Positions 24,502 through 37,601 of a stretch of 64,000 nucleotides of DNA are shown in pieces. This DNA comes from Impatiens glandulifera (taxonomy: Eukaryota; Streptophyta; Magnoliopsida; Ericales; Balsaminaceae), in contig NC_061864.1 in the NCBI RefSeq assembly GCF_907164915.1, forward strand, positions 67,889 to 131,888, written 5' to 3'. Position numbers and translations under genes: made by a program. Position 1 is the first letter of the stretch, and every line of letters begins with the position of its first letter. The notes below the pieces were generated by a model, which had not been told where the DNA came from, did not search any database, and worked only from the letters and a program-made list of their open reading frames with translations.

Positions 24502-25639
24502 CTCTCTAGTTGTTTCGGTGGTTCGGGGTTTTGTCTTCTGAATTGCTTCTGACAAAAGATGATGAAGTTAACAAAAACAAATGCCACTCAATATAATTAG
24601 ATTTAAGATTAGGTATATAGCCCCCTCCCTCCCTCCCTCGAGCTTTATAAATTTTCAAATAAATATCTAAATATATACTAAACCCTAAAACCTAGAAACA
24701 AGTTTAACAACAGATCAAATTAATTAAAAAGAGTTACAAATGTGTATGGAATGGAACCTTCAACCATATCATATCAAGGTCTTTTCTTTTTACCTCCCTC
24801 TAGCTCAATTGATTTATGTCTTTTGATTTTGAAATCAAAACTTATTAGTGTAATTTTAGGTGTTATTTGATCTTCTTTCTTGTTTTATTTTATAGTTTTA
24901 ACTGTTTTTCTTTTTTATAAAAAGAGAAATCAATCATGATCTTCTTCTTCTTTTCCAGTTTTATTCAAATTGGTTGTTGGCCTGGCCATGTTTATTTTCA
25001 TCAATGAGACAAGATTTAGGGATTGTAATACCAGCTATTTATTTTCAAATAATATTGTTTTACTAGATTATTTGATAAAGTGAAATCAAATGATAAGAGA
25101 TTAGATGTGAATAATTGGATTTAATGTTGAGAATCCATAATCAAATAAGCCTATTATTACTAACAAAAAAAAAAGCATGAAGCTTACTTAACCTGCAACA
25201 CATACTAGCATTTGACATCCATCAAAAAGAGGTTAGTTTTTCCTCTACTAATATAATAGGTAGAAAGAACTGCCCCAAATTGTGGATGCCAACAGACTAG
25301 ACAAATGAACACAGACTCAATATGACAGAACCAATTAGTTACTGAAAGAAGGAGTTAACAAAACAAACAAACAAACAAACCAACATCTGTGGCAAACCAA
25401 CTGATACTCTTGATTCTTGAATGAATAATAATAATAATAATTAATTTAGGATTTCCCCACCACCACCACTAGTAAGTAATAGTAGTAGTAGTAGATGCCT
25501 CCGCTCCAGCCAATATAAGAAGAAAAAGAAATGGCAGTAAATATTATTATACAAAAAGACAAGCTGAAGTGATGGTGGTACACATGATGATGATGCTGCT
25601 GCTGCTGCTACTACTAAAATAAAGAAAGTGAGAAGATTG
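24502..25639. other. spacer between helicase and hydroxylase genes
   Basis: Holds the helicase promoter (24502 to about 24700, with a CCCTCCCT run near 24626) and the 3' region of the hydroxylase. Simple repeats: CAAA units near 25361-25380 and AAT units near 25423-25442. A stretch from GGTGTTATTTGATC (near 24859) to AATCAAATAAGCC (near 25150) has weakly inverted ends and may be an old MITE, but no clean target duplication was found. Confidence 0.45.
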
Positions 25640-27143
25640 TTAAAGTTTTTTGAATAGTTTTGCCTCAAAACCTCCTTGGGGCCGCTTTACAAGCCTGTAA
25701 GGCATGTGCGTGCCGAGTAGCTTATCCCAAAAAGGGAAAAAAGGCTGAGAATAGTTGTATTTTAATCCCTGGATTTGATGATGGATGTCGTGATATGCAG
25801 TATTGTTCTGGAAGAAGAGGTGGAAGATATTACCAGGCAACCATAGTCCACAGTGATCATCAACCGTCTTGATTACAGCAAAGCAGAAGAAATAAACAGC
25901 AGTTCGAGCAGTCATTCCAGCCACAAGGAAAGAAATAGCTCCACCAACTGTGTCCAGTAGAAGACCCTCCAACGGGTGGTTGTAAAGGGCCCCAATTGCA
26001 TAAGGTACAACTAACCTATGGTGTTGAGAATGGACATTACGATACAAGAATTTGTTCTGGTGCATGTACCTGTGTACAAAATACTGCCACGTGTCCATCA
26101 CCACCATTGCCACGCAGATCTGCACCATCTGCACAACCACCCACGGCTGAGCTGTTTCATCAACCCTCAATGAGGAGCTGCTGCTGCTGCTGCTGCTACT
26201 ACCTGAAGTTACCTGCAACACCATTTATTCGCTCACTCTTCACGTTCATATTTATTAATTAAAGCATACCACCAACTGGCTGGGACTCATACAAACAATT
26301 AGCTCCCTAGCATAACAACAATTCATAAACCAACTACAAATAGAAAGTACTAGGTTCCAAATACAAAATTACCATTTCTTTCTGTCTAGGTAGTGCGATA
26401 AAAGTTTTCTTCAAACTAATTCCTCTTTTTTTTTTTTTTTTACTTTTTTTTTTCTACAAATTCTGTAAGCTCTTATGCAATGAATTACACTATTCAAAGC
26501 AAGGAAACTTTTGATTCAACAGTTGACAACTTCTTCCATCATACTTACTAACTAGTCTAAAATGAAGTTTATTACAAGTACTGATCGCAGCCACTTGTAA
26601 TACTCTGGTTCAAAATTCCATCTCATATCTCAACCAGTATTATGACAAAAGGAAATCCGAACTGATTAAGGAGGAGGAGAGAATTGCCTATAGTCTAAGA
26701 ATTATTTATTATGTGAAGTCGTGGTTAATTAAGAACAACAAACCCAGAAGCAGCAGCAGCAGCACAGGTAAAATGAGTTGTCATCACAGATGAGCTAAGT
26801 AATAATCGTATTAGATGTCCGAGCAGGCAGAAGAAGTAATAATCGTAAAATTGAAGGAATCATTTTATTATTATATAATAAGAAATAGTAGTAATAAGAG
26901 TTGGTGACCGACCAGAAAGAGCAAATGAGCAACAAGTGCCTGAACAGCCTGCTGAAGAAGAACACCCCTTACAACGGAGGGCAGAGAGACGAGGTTCCTC
27001 TCATCTTCCTCCCTCCTGGTGTGCAGGCGGTAGTTGTCTAGAGGAGGAAGCAGCTGATAAAAACCGGCGTACAACCAGTAGACCACAATTGGCGCAAAGG
27101 TTCCCATGGATTCATCGGTGACGTAGCCTTCCCAGAAGACCAT
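25640..27143 (-). CDS. SBH: sphingoid-base C4-hydroxylase (SBH1/SBH2 type)
   Basis: Two exons, minus strand: 27143-26913 and 26212-25640, 804 bases, 267 residues; Arabidopsis SBH1 is about 260. The enzyme adds the C4 hydroxyl to the long-chain base of sphingolipids in the endoplasmic reticulum, using a di-iron centre. The three histidine clusters are present: HRYMH (exon 2, after MDTWQYFV), HSQHH and HDIHH, each as in the fatty acid hydroxylase superfamily. Several hydrophobic helices are visible. Compared with the family, a run of about ten serines (coded near 26170-26200) replaces a short acidic stretch at the start of exon 2; it comes from a trinucleotide repeat and lies outside the catalytic core. 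Confidence 0.93.
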
Positions 27144-28309
27144 TGTAGAAGGCAGGCAAGGAAGAGAAAGGCGATCGATCGATCGGGCAAGCAAAATAAA
27201 TGATTCGGAGGGAGGAGTAAGTAAGTTGGATGGTCCAAGTGAAAGTGAAAGTGAAATATTCCGAGGTCAGAGCAACGACTCAATGACTCCTCCTCATAAT
27301 TAGATGCAAACATATATATTTAGGTAGAGCTGGAGGGGATGGATGGATGGATAATCTAGAGAGGAGGGGGGCGGATGAATGAATGAATCAAGTGTTGATT
27401 GAGAATCAGATCTAGGGCTGGGAAATTGGTAACATTGGCGACTCACTCATTCACTCACTGATTCTGATTGAAACTGTTTCACAGCAGTTTCACAGCAGCA
27501 GCAACAACAGGTAGATCATCATATTCATATATATATGGCCGGCCCCGTCAGATCCATTGCCGATCGATGATCATTATACGAATGGACACACGACAGCATA
27601 TCATATCATACACCATACCATGGAAAAACCTTTATTATTTATTTATTTATTTATTTATTTATTGAGGGTTTAATTTAAATTTACTCCCCCCTCAAATAAA
27701 TTAATTATTATAATATTTATAACTCACTACGTAAATTCAAAATGAGCAAATTTGCATCTTTTATTTTTATACATAAAAATAAAATTAAGTTTTCAATAAT
27801 ACAATTGATAGACAGGTGTAAAAGAAGCCACGTTGAATTAAAACATTAAAGTATGAAATATATTTTTATAGATCTTGGAATATTTGATGATACATAAAGC
27901 AAGCAGATCATTCAGTTGTTCTTTTTTCTTTGTTTACAATCAAGTTGACGGTCATGGTGCCGCCGGGTTACTATAATTAGGTATATATTTGTTTGCCTCA
28001 AATTATTTTGATTGTTAAGTTCTAAAACTCAAACCCTATAACAATTTACCAATATTATTTTTTTAAGATTGAATGTAACCCATCCATTACCCTACCCATA
28101 AATACAACTTACTAAATTTGACCATTATTGAATAAAAATATGAACACAATTACACACACAGAGAGTAGTTGAGAGACTGAACCTGTAAGACAGTAGTAAA
28201 ACTGGTAAAAATACCCATTGTGTTATAATAATAATAATCTTCACCAAAAATTAAATAAAAACAGCAGCAGAAAGCTGATGATGAGTCCGCTTCTCCCCCC
28301 TTTAACAGT
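27144..28309. other. spacer between hydroxylase and ABC1K genes
   Basis: The right part of the hydroxylase upstream region (27144 to about 27450) is followed by AT-rich sequence. A TTTA microsatellite lies at 27634-27661. From about 27850 on it is probably the 3' flank of the ABC1K gene. No further gene seen. Confidence 0.5.
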
Positions 28310-31300
28310 TTAGGGTCCTATAAGAAAAAACCTTCGGATTGTCCTTGCAGCTGCTCGGGAAATTAACTTCCCACCCAGGTCGGCCGGCAGAAGAAGTAAC
28401 TTCTGTTGTATTTCTGATGGAAGCTGCCAAAACATTATATAATGATAAATCCACCACCAGCAGCACAAACAAATTTCAAATATTTTTCAACTTTTTAGCA
28501 TTTTATTTCTTTTCACCTCCGGGATAATGGAAGAAAGAAGAGGCAGTATTTCCTGCATTGATCCTGTTTGACGTAGAAATAATAAAGGCAGTCTCTGTCT
28601 TTCATTTGGATATACCTCCTCTTCAAGACCCTACAAACCATTAATTGAACTAACTTGTTCACAACCAATTAATTGACATCATGCTCCCCACCATCAAAGA
28701 AGCGATTTCTTTATTTATTTATCCATCTATCTATCTATCTATTATGCATGCATGCATGTTTCATCATCATAAATCAACTTACTTTGCCAGAGGTTCCATT
28801 CTCTCTGAGACCTGATAATAGAAGCACAATGCGTTCCATGTTTCTTAAGTTCATTTTATCTTCCTCTGTTATTGACGATGAAAATGTTGATAAACCAAGA
28901 GCATCCAGACCCTATCATCATTAGCAGTAATGTTAATCTTCTTTTTTTACCAGAAACCATCTACATTACTACATATTTCAACCTAACACTGTCATCTTAC
29001 ATATTTTGGCAGGTCATATACTATTCATTGGTAGATATGGCCTGAAACATACTCGGGTTCTCTATTGGTATTGATAGTTATATCATCTGAGCTTGGATAT
29101 GTCCAAGGAAACTCAGAGCGGTTACGTTTTGGGTCTACTTTTTTTAAAGGCTCATCAAAGTATATAGAAGGGCCTTTACCATCTCACCAACCAAAATTCA
29201 TACCTTTGCAAGTTCTTCAAGAAGGATCTCTCTTACAAATGTACCCTGCCAAGATTTCCATCAATAGAATCGCCTACATAAAGAATGTTTATAGTAACAT
29301 ACAGATTGCCAAAAACAATAATACCTTCTCTGTCAGTGTGAAGGAAAGTACTTGCTTGATAGTCATTCGAGAGTCTTCTAGTTGATTTTGGACTGTGATC
29401 CGCTCTGTTTTGGCACGAAGGGACTGCCGATAGTAACATTGCAGATATTCAACTAACTCTTACGCCCAAAGATACAAAGAAAATTTATAAAGCAGCGAGA
29501 AACTGAAGAATTTGTTTTTCTGTGGAACATTTTTTAACAAAATTTCATGTGCTAGTGGCAACTCGTTTGCTTTATGATAATTATTTTTGGTTAGATCAAG
29601 AATTACTGTTGGATGTAGATTGCCCCAAAACTGCAAATCCATTAACTCCTAGAGAGGAAGGAGATCCCATAAATTAAATGACATTAACAACTCTGAAGAA
29701 TTTGCCATAAATTGCTAATGCATACTACTATTTAAAACTTAATACATTGCACTCATTTCATCTATCAAGAATCTGATTTCACGAGGAAAGAAATGAAACT
29801 GTGCTGAGTCACACTGGATATATTCAATGGGGCATAAATGGTTGTTTACTCTTTTCACAGGAAGTTCATGTGACTTCTGCATGATGTAACTGCTGGTAGT
29901 GAATAGTGATGCAAGAAACAAAACATAGAGAATAATTACCTCATTCAGCAAAGACTCTAACCGGTCAATTCTGAATATGCCATCCTGTTGAGCCATTACG
30001 ATTTTTGAGTTGATTTACAAGGCCAGACAATTCATATTACATATATAATTGTTAAATGAACTTTGATAGTAAAAACAAGACTCTGCCTATGGATATACCT
30101 TACCTTATAGAGAAGAGCTTGCAAAGAGGCCTGGAGTTGTGGAGAGCTGTCAGTCAGCACTTTCCTGGCAATCCAAGGGTACGTACTTCCTAGGACTTTA
30201 TAATTTGGATTAAAACTGATAGCAATTCCCTCCAATACAGCAAGACTAAAAGATGGAAACAAATATATTTCAGCCTTCAGATTGAGTAAATATCCGAATA
30301 GAGAAATCACTCGTGGCTGCAAATAAAGCAAGAAAGTCATCCCATATTATCGGTTACCTCCGGATTACAAGAGAAAAGTAAGATGGTATCTGGAATTTGA
30401 ACTTGTACCTATTAGAACAGAAAGATAAAAAAAAATCTTATGTAAAAGCATAGAAAGTGATAATAGCAAATGAAATCTCCACTTCAATGAGTATGGATAT
30501 GTTTGATAGCCTTATCACTTAAATCTATATATGTCCAATATATTCTTTAATAAAGCTGTTTTGACAACAAATCTGATCAACTAATTTATTTCATTAAGTA
30601 GAGCTGAAAATAGGTGTTATATTCATCACATTGACTGAAGTTAAGAAAGGGGCTCCTTATTCATCGTCTAGAGAGAATGTTGACCTATAAGAGGAAATCA
30701 GAATCCGATAATGATGGGATGGTAAAGATTGGGGACAGTGGGATCATGAAATTGAAGTGGAAGGATCAATGTAGTTGATAGCCTTATCATTTTAGTTTTT
30801 CAGATATGACTTGATATGCTGTGTTTTGTTTGAGTTGCATTGTTTCAAGTGTTTTGGTTGAATTAGTTTTGTGAATAATAGGGTGTATATGTTGTGTTTT
30901 GATGAATTTGTATTGTTTTAGAATATTTTGAATATATTTTTTGTCGTTCCACATTTTTTTAACAACTAGGCGGATTTCTGTTTCATTAACAAAAAATAAA
31001 TCATTTCAATTAGTTTAATTTAATATTGAACACTTAATTAGCTGAATTAAACTTAAAATTATATGAAGTTCACTTGATATAATATTTTATAATAGATTTA
31101 ATACTTAATTTTTGGTGTTTAATTTTCAGCACTTAATTTTAGGGTTTATTAAACAGCCCCCTGAAGCACTAGGTTTCTTGTGAACAACATATGGAACTTG
31201 GAAGTAAATTATCATAGATAAAAGAAAGACAAGCCTTCAAGAAGATAGCACATTAGTTTGAACTGTTTAGTACCAAACTCTTGCACCAATATTGATCAGT

Positions 31301-34300
31301 ATCAAACTTGGCCACTTTTATTTCAAATATATGAACTGGAAACAGGAGCTAACTGTTTATTCAGATAAGTCCACTGAAGATATATTTTAAGTTATTATCA
31401 GCTGACCACAAACATGCAATATGACTATAGAGAACTCACATGGTTGTTCCCAAGTTCCCTAGAAGATCTCCAAAGCTTATATTGCTGACCCCCTTGGAAA
31501 CAGCATTTTGGAAAACACCTACAGATAAGATGTTGTTGTAGCAGATCAACAGACTTTGTTAAGCAGAATTGGAAGACATAGGCTGTAAGGGCCCCAAATT
31601 CCTTATTTACTAGCAAGTATGAAGTAGCAATGAATACTCATCATAAACAATCAAATCAAAACCTGTCAATGCTTTTGTAACAGCATCTTTCTCTGCTGTA
31701 GGTGGAAGAAGCCTGTAGAGTTTTGAGCAACCACCCTGATAAGTGCAATCAATGTAAAATCTCATGGGAATTAAACAAGAAGATGAAAGTGGAGAAATAT
31801 GGAGAAAGTAGTTATGAATAACTAAATACCCAAGAGTAATAAAGTCCTTTGCCAATGCATCATAATCACGATTTATGAGATGAAGACAGGCTTCAATGAA
31901 ACCTTCACGAAGTTCTTGTTTAAATTCACCCATCATTCCAAAATCTGCATTTATATATATGGAAGTTAGATTGGCATATAGTGAGATGAAACATAATGCA
32001 CAGATAATGTATTAGAATGGAGACCATCTTTTAATTTAGTATCAATCAACTAGAGACCCTCAATAAGACCAAGTCACATGAAAAATTAATAAGTATTTAT
32101 GATATATATAACTCACTAGGATAACTCAAGTAGAAAGAGTCTGTCTTATAGACTAAAGGTCCCACTAGAAATGCCTTAAGTTGAAGTGATAGTTCATAAC
32201 TCTGAGGGTTCTGTTAACTCTCTAAATTCAAAAAATATATATATTTTTTTTTTATAAAAATCTTGTGATATATATATTATTTATTTATAAACAAATTGTG
32301 ATATATAAAGAGGAAATGCAAGAATATGGGTTTCTGGTTCTAGCATGAATCACAATCCATCCAGTAAATTTTTCTCTCCACACTGTTTTACTCACTAATG
32401 CAAAATCACCTACAATATCTTATACAATTAGTTGCATGAATATTGTTTTTCAAGTCATAACAGCTCCATAAGAATTTTGCTTCTTTTAAATGTGAAGAAG
32501 ATGAAGAAATAGGCATTAAACGGCATAATAAAATGATTAACTATCTTGATTCCTGAATTAAATTAGCACATGTGCGTCAACAGGTACCTAGATAAGCTAG
32601 TTTTCCATCATATGTACGGAGAAGATTTCCAGGGTGTGGATCTGCATGGTAGAAGCCGCATTCGAGAAGTTGGTTAAATGAGCAATAAACTCCAACCTAT
32701 AGAGAAGAAGGTAACATGCTTCTATTTCAGTTACTATAGATCACATATTAATGTGCTATAATTTTCACTTAATTAATAAGTTTTGACTCTTAATATACAA
32801 CAACCTCAACCAAATAAAGGTCCTTCCCTTCCGACAACCTTCCCCCCTACAGGTGAATAGCATACTCAATATATGAACGAAATCAAAAGAAGAAGAAAGG
32901 ATGACAATTGCTGTACTGATATTCATTTGCAGTTCAAACTTCAAAATTAGTTTAATGTCATCTTTATCTATTTGAAAAGACCGTCACAATTTATCTTTAT
33001 GCAAAGCTTCCATTTATACCATTTGATTGCTTTCGGTCATACAATTGTACTTAATCTGCACTCTGTGCTACCTTTTCATTTAACTGATTTGTATCCTCAA
33101 CCCCTAACAAAATGTAAGAAAATAGCCACCATACATGAACTTCCAAGTGAAATAACTAGAGTATTGTGTTCGTGTTTCCTGTGTTCTTCCACAAGAAATA
33201 AATTATCAGTTCTTTCTTTGTATTTTATACAGCTTAATAATGGAGTTCATACTAACAACAGACAATCAGCATGAAAATTATACAGCCAATTCTCAGACAA
33301 TGGTTCTAAGATCATCATTGATAGGAAGGAGGAGCTACAAAGGAGATAGTAAATAACTTGATATGTACCTCCACCCACTCCATAATGAGAACCTTACGAG
33401 TTGTAAGATCACTAAGCATTTCTGGAACCAGAACATCTTTTATACCACCATATAGTTCTCTGATGAAACAAAAATAACAGATAATAAGAAAATATTTCCA
33501 AATATTTGTCTTTCCAAGTTTATGCTGACCTTAAAAGATAATTTTTTCTTTCCCAATGAACCCACTAAAATGTGCTAGGAGTTCAATGAAAATACTGAAA
33601 ACAATAAAGTGAGCAAGATATTTCAACACCCACAAGAAATTACTGAGATATCTACAAGTGACAAGCATATCAGTCAACCACAAAATTAGTTTTATATACT
33701 ATATAGGTAATGGGATGCTTGGAAATTTTACAATGGAGCAAGCTATTTACTAAATTCCGTGCAACATGCTAATACCGATGGTAAATTCTTTTTCTAAGTT
33801 AAGACACTTCTTGCACACATCTATTAGTTTGCAAATACTAAATCCACTCCACAAAGGCGTTACAGGAGACCAGTACTTTCTTTTGATTCCAGTAACGCAT
33901 TAAATACTCAAAATTCTCTAACGGAAAAAGGATGAGGAAGGGGAAGAAGGTCTCTCAATGAAAACGGATGGCATGGGAAAATGCTAGGCTGGGATAGTAA
34001 AGTTTGAATGTAGTCTTTTCTGATTGTAATCTTTTTTTTTTAGAATGTTACCAATCAGTTTTTTTTAGGGTCTTTTGATTGTCATCCTTAATCATAGCTA
34101 GGGTTTGTCTAGCTTTGATTTCTAACCCTCCCACTTTTGGGGTTTTAATGAAATGGTTCTAACCGTTTTTTTTCCCCCAAAAAAAAGTCCCGCATAAAAT
34201 TTATCCTCTTACTTGAACTTAAGCCCATTCTTAGCCTCATTCTTGTAGTTCATCTCCTGAATTCAACATGATTACATGTATTCAGTATGAAGAATAAGAA

Positions 34301-34544
34301 TATTCCTTCAGAAAATAAAGGAAAGAAATGCATTTAGTTTCTTTCGCAAGTATCAATGAGCTATCAAAGTTGAGCATAAGGATATCACTGATACCCGAAA
34401 AAGGCTTGATGCCCATTCATCAACCACTCCCTGCATTCAAAACCAAAGACACAAGGAGATAATTACAACTACAATAGAAACAAGAATAAAACCCTTCCCA
34501 TGTTTGAACGGTGACAACTGACAATGCCCTCCCTTCAGCCAATT

Positions 34545-34592
<48 letters not shown>

Positions 34593-36026
34593 GGGGAGGG
34601 GGGAACCTAAAGAAATTCAACTTTCCTGCCTAAACCATTATAATTCTTTACACCCAGAACTTGCATGTTCAATTACCTGAAGGTCAGTGTTAAACTTCCC
34701 AACTCTCCTTAGTATCCCCGCAAGAAAACGTAAAATCAAGATGTCCAAAGCAATAGCTGCTTGAACTCCAGGCCTTTGTACTTTGACAGCAACAACCCGT
34801 CCAGTTCTCCGTAGTCTAGCTTGATAGACCTATTCAAATGGAAAAGTGACTATTTTCACATCCCATTTACATTTAAGTGACACGAATTATTATAAGTGAG
34901 AAGAACTAGTAGACAGCAATATAGACCTGCCCTAGGGATGCTGCTGCCACAGGATTTGGTGAAATCTCTGAAAAAAGCTCATCAATTGGAACTCCAAGTT
35001 CTTTTTCTATTGTGTTGAATGCGATTTCGTCTGAAAATGGTGATATGCTATCTTGCAATAGTGAAAGCTCATTCAAGTATGAAGGCGGTATCAGGTCCTG
35101 TATGTAAGGTGTTTCCATTAGACATATTTGATCAAGGTCTTTTTACAAATTTTTATTTTTCTCTCCCCCTTAGAAGATATTTATTCATATAGTTGAGAAA
35201 TACAAATTGAAATGGCTTTTTATTATTGAAGAAGAAATTTTTTAAAGTTTTCTAAATAAGTAAAAACTTACTGGTCGAGAGGAAATAGCTTGAGCAATTT
35301 TGATGTATGCCTACAGAATACAGTAGAGTAACAAAGGAAGGAAGGAAGGAAGAATTAGAAGCAAATGTGTTGAGTGTTAGAGAGCTGAAGTGCAGAGCCT
35401 AATATATAAAGAATTGAGAATTGAGAATTGAGATGGGGTCCAACAAATTAAAAAGATATACCGGTCCAAGCTGTAACAATATATTTCTCAATTCCGCAGC
35501 CCTAACCTGAAATGAGTAAATTAATACTATTAGGAATTAGATTTAGTGAGTAAAAGTGTGAATAAATGGATAAATTGATGACCTGAAACATTTGGTCTGA
35601 GCGGTGATTGAGGAGGGCTGCGTCGAGATATCGTTTCGCAAGCCAAATACCGATGGTAGAGGCAAGCTGAAGCAGGCGGCGGAGGAGTAGAAGGGGCTTC
35701 TTATTGTAGATAGAAGCTATTGTGGAGATGTTGTAGTCGGTTAGGAGGGAGGAAGAATCAGTGAGCTGGTCAAATAGGTAACCAGAATACTTGGTAAAAT
35801 AGTCATCATCATCCAGCGCAGGAGCAGCAGCAGCTGTAGTAGTAGTAGGTGAGCTTGCTGCTGCTGCTGCTGCTGGTATCGCATTTAGTCTGAATAGGAA
35901 GAGGCGGTGGTGGTGGGTGATGGGGGATGGGATAGACCGGCGGCAGGACCGGCGGTGGGGGGAGGAGGAGGAGGAGAAGGAATTGGCGGGAAGGGAAGGA
36001 GAAGGAGGTAGTAGGAGTAGTATCAT
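28310..36026 (-). CDS. ABC1K5: ABC1-like atypical kinase, plastid (ABC1K5 type)
   Basis: Twenty-one exons, minus strand: 36026-35583, 35506-35462, 35310-35272, 35097-34927, 34829-34677, 34430-34395, 34256-34213, 33459-33369, 32846-32805, 32696-32588, 31944-31830, 31712-31663, 31518-31440, 30408-30358, 30245-30104, 29984-29940, 29423-29325, 29245-29204, 28911-28783, 28630-28517, 28402-28310. Total 2133 bases, 710 residues, near the family length. A Ser/Arg/Ala-rich plastid-type leader precedes the ABC1 domain: [13 protein letters not shown] (the KxGQ block, with Ala for Gly), [10 protein letters not shown] (Ala-rich loop), VVAVKVQRP (Lys), HADPHPGN (catalytic) and YLDFG. ABC1 kinases of plastids act on plastoglobules and prenylquinone metabolism; the exact role of ABC1K5 is not known to me. 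Intron 7 holds a LINE fragment and a TG/G microsatellite lies in the intron between exons 5 and 6. The weakest exon is the 42-base one at 32846-32805, with donor GTTGTT. Confidence 0.85.
33940..34190 (+). mobile_element. 3' end of a LINE in an ABC1K intron
   Basis: The block from about 34060 to 34190 (TCATCCTTAATCATAGC through TTAATGAAATGGTT and a T/C-rich tail) matches the 3' end of the LINE remnant ending near 45890. It is antisense to the host gene and is a typical 5'-truncated insertion. It does not touch exon borders (33459 and 34213). Confidence 0.65.
34546..34603 (+). repeat. TG/G compound microsatellite
   Basis: About 14 TG units followed by about 25 G bases (one A inside), in an ABC1K intron. 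Such long G tracts are often mis-sized in sequencing, so the length is uncertain. Confidence 0.9.
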
Positions 36027-37117
36027 TATTATTATTATTGCCTTTTCTTTTCTTTTCTTTCTTGCCACTTACAACTTACAAAGGAAAAGGAAGAAGACGA
36101 GAAGGAAGGAAGGAAGAAAGGAAGGAGGGAGGGAGGTGGCTGGCTGGCTGGCCTTTTTCTGTTATCCGGATGGATTTTCTCAATGCCGGTGCTTGCTTGC
36201 TTGCGTGCGTGTGAAGGACATTAATTGTTCTCCAAAATTTTCAAATGGATAATTTATTTATTTTTAGATATTTCAATTTAATATGAAGCTCTAATTAATG
36301 GAAAAAAAATAATAATTAATTAATGTTTTTGAAATGACCAAATACATCGTAGCCGTGCAAATGATGGGGTGATCCGTTGTCTGTCCAGGCTCAAAAGTCC
36401 CCAAAATGAATCACTAACGGGCGTAAACGGTATCATTATCAAATATATATATATACACAATGATACTAAAGATATGTTTTGAACTTTTAATCTAATAAAC
36501 AAAATAAATAAATATATATATATATATATAACTTTTTAAAAAATTAGGCTAATAATACTTTATATTTTAACACTAAATTTAATGAACGCGGGACGTTTTA
36601 ACAATTTAAGTTCAATTTTTTAACTAACTAATTTATATATATAATAATGCTTAATTTTCAAAGTAACCGGATTGCCGGGTCGAGAGGTGTGGTTAATTTG
36701 GATATATATGTAAGAGTAAATAGATATTTGGGTCGGATTATGGGTTGACCCGCCCATAAACTTAAAACGGTTAAAAATAAAAGTAAAAATACTATAGGTA
36801 TGTTTCAAACTTGCACCCTAACAAAATAAATATCACTCTTTAACCAACTAGGCTAATAAGACTTTATATTTTAAATTCAACACCAAATTTGATGAACGCA
36901 TAACGTTTTAACAATATAAGTTCAACTTTTTAACTAACTAATTTTCAAAGTGTCTGGATTATCGGATCGAGAACTGTGGTTAATTTAGATATATATGTGA
37001 GAGTAAATTAAAAATATTATCACATTTTAACCGTAATTTTTTTTTTCTCAGTTTTATATCTTAGTATATAATAATATATATATATAATAATAATAATATA
37101 TATATATATATATGATT
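36027..37117. other. ABC1K upstream region with a long direct repeat
   Basis: The first 200 bases are rich in GAAGGA repeats and hold the promoter and leader of the ABC1K gene. A block at 36541-36720 (starting AGGCTAATAATACTTTAT) recurs at 36847-37015 (AGGCTAATAAGACTTTAT) in the same orientation, about 305 bases apart. AT runs are at 36512-36530 and 37075-37112. Confidence 0.6.
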
Positions 37118-37601
37118 TGTTGGATTTTTATTTATACTCCCAACTAAAAAAAAGTGTTTTAAAATTCACTTTTAATATACTATTTTAAAGAGATAGGTTG
37201 GATCCATAAGCATCCCTTAATGAAGGATAATATAGTATTTTAAAGAGTTATGTATAACTTTAGTATTTAATAGAGCGTCGTAAAAAAAAGAGTAAAAAAA
37301 AATGAGGTAGATAGAGAAAGTATAACAAATTTTTGCCAATAGTCTGACATTGTTTATCAAACTGACAATCGGAGATTCGAACAGAGTTCGATTGAGTCGA
37401 TATTTTGTCGATAGGTTGGTAACTCATTCCTCTACATTTTCAACAGTCGTATCAAAGTTTAGACGTCTCAAAATTTGATTTTCTATGGCTTAAAGTTTCT
37501 GCCTAGTTTGAGATTTATTTTACTCAATTAGGACAAAAATGATTGTATATTTTTTTTGTTACGCCCTTATAATTTTTTGTGTTATTAAAGAGTATTATAC
37601 A
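37118..37601 (+). repeat. left long terminal repeat of the Copia element
   Basis: 484 bp, TG..CA ends. Shares most of its sequence with 40034-40504, including the TTTAGACGTCTCAAA block. Confidence 0.8.

Noticed and set aside
24158..24541. Forward 127-residue frame over the helicase first exon
   Set aside because: Antisense to a well-supported exon; Glu runs come from its serine codons.
24859..25151. MITE with GGTGTTATTTGAT ends
   Set aside because: No exact target duplication and the inverted ends are short and imperfect.
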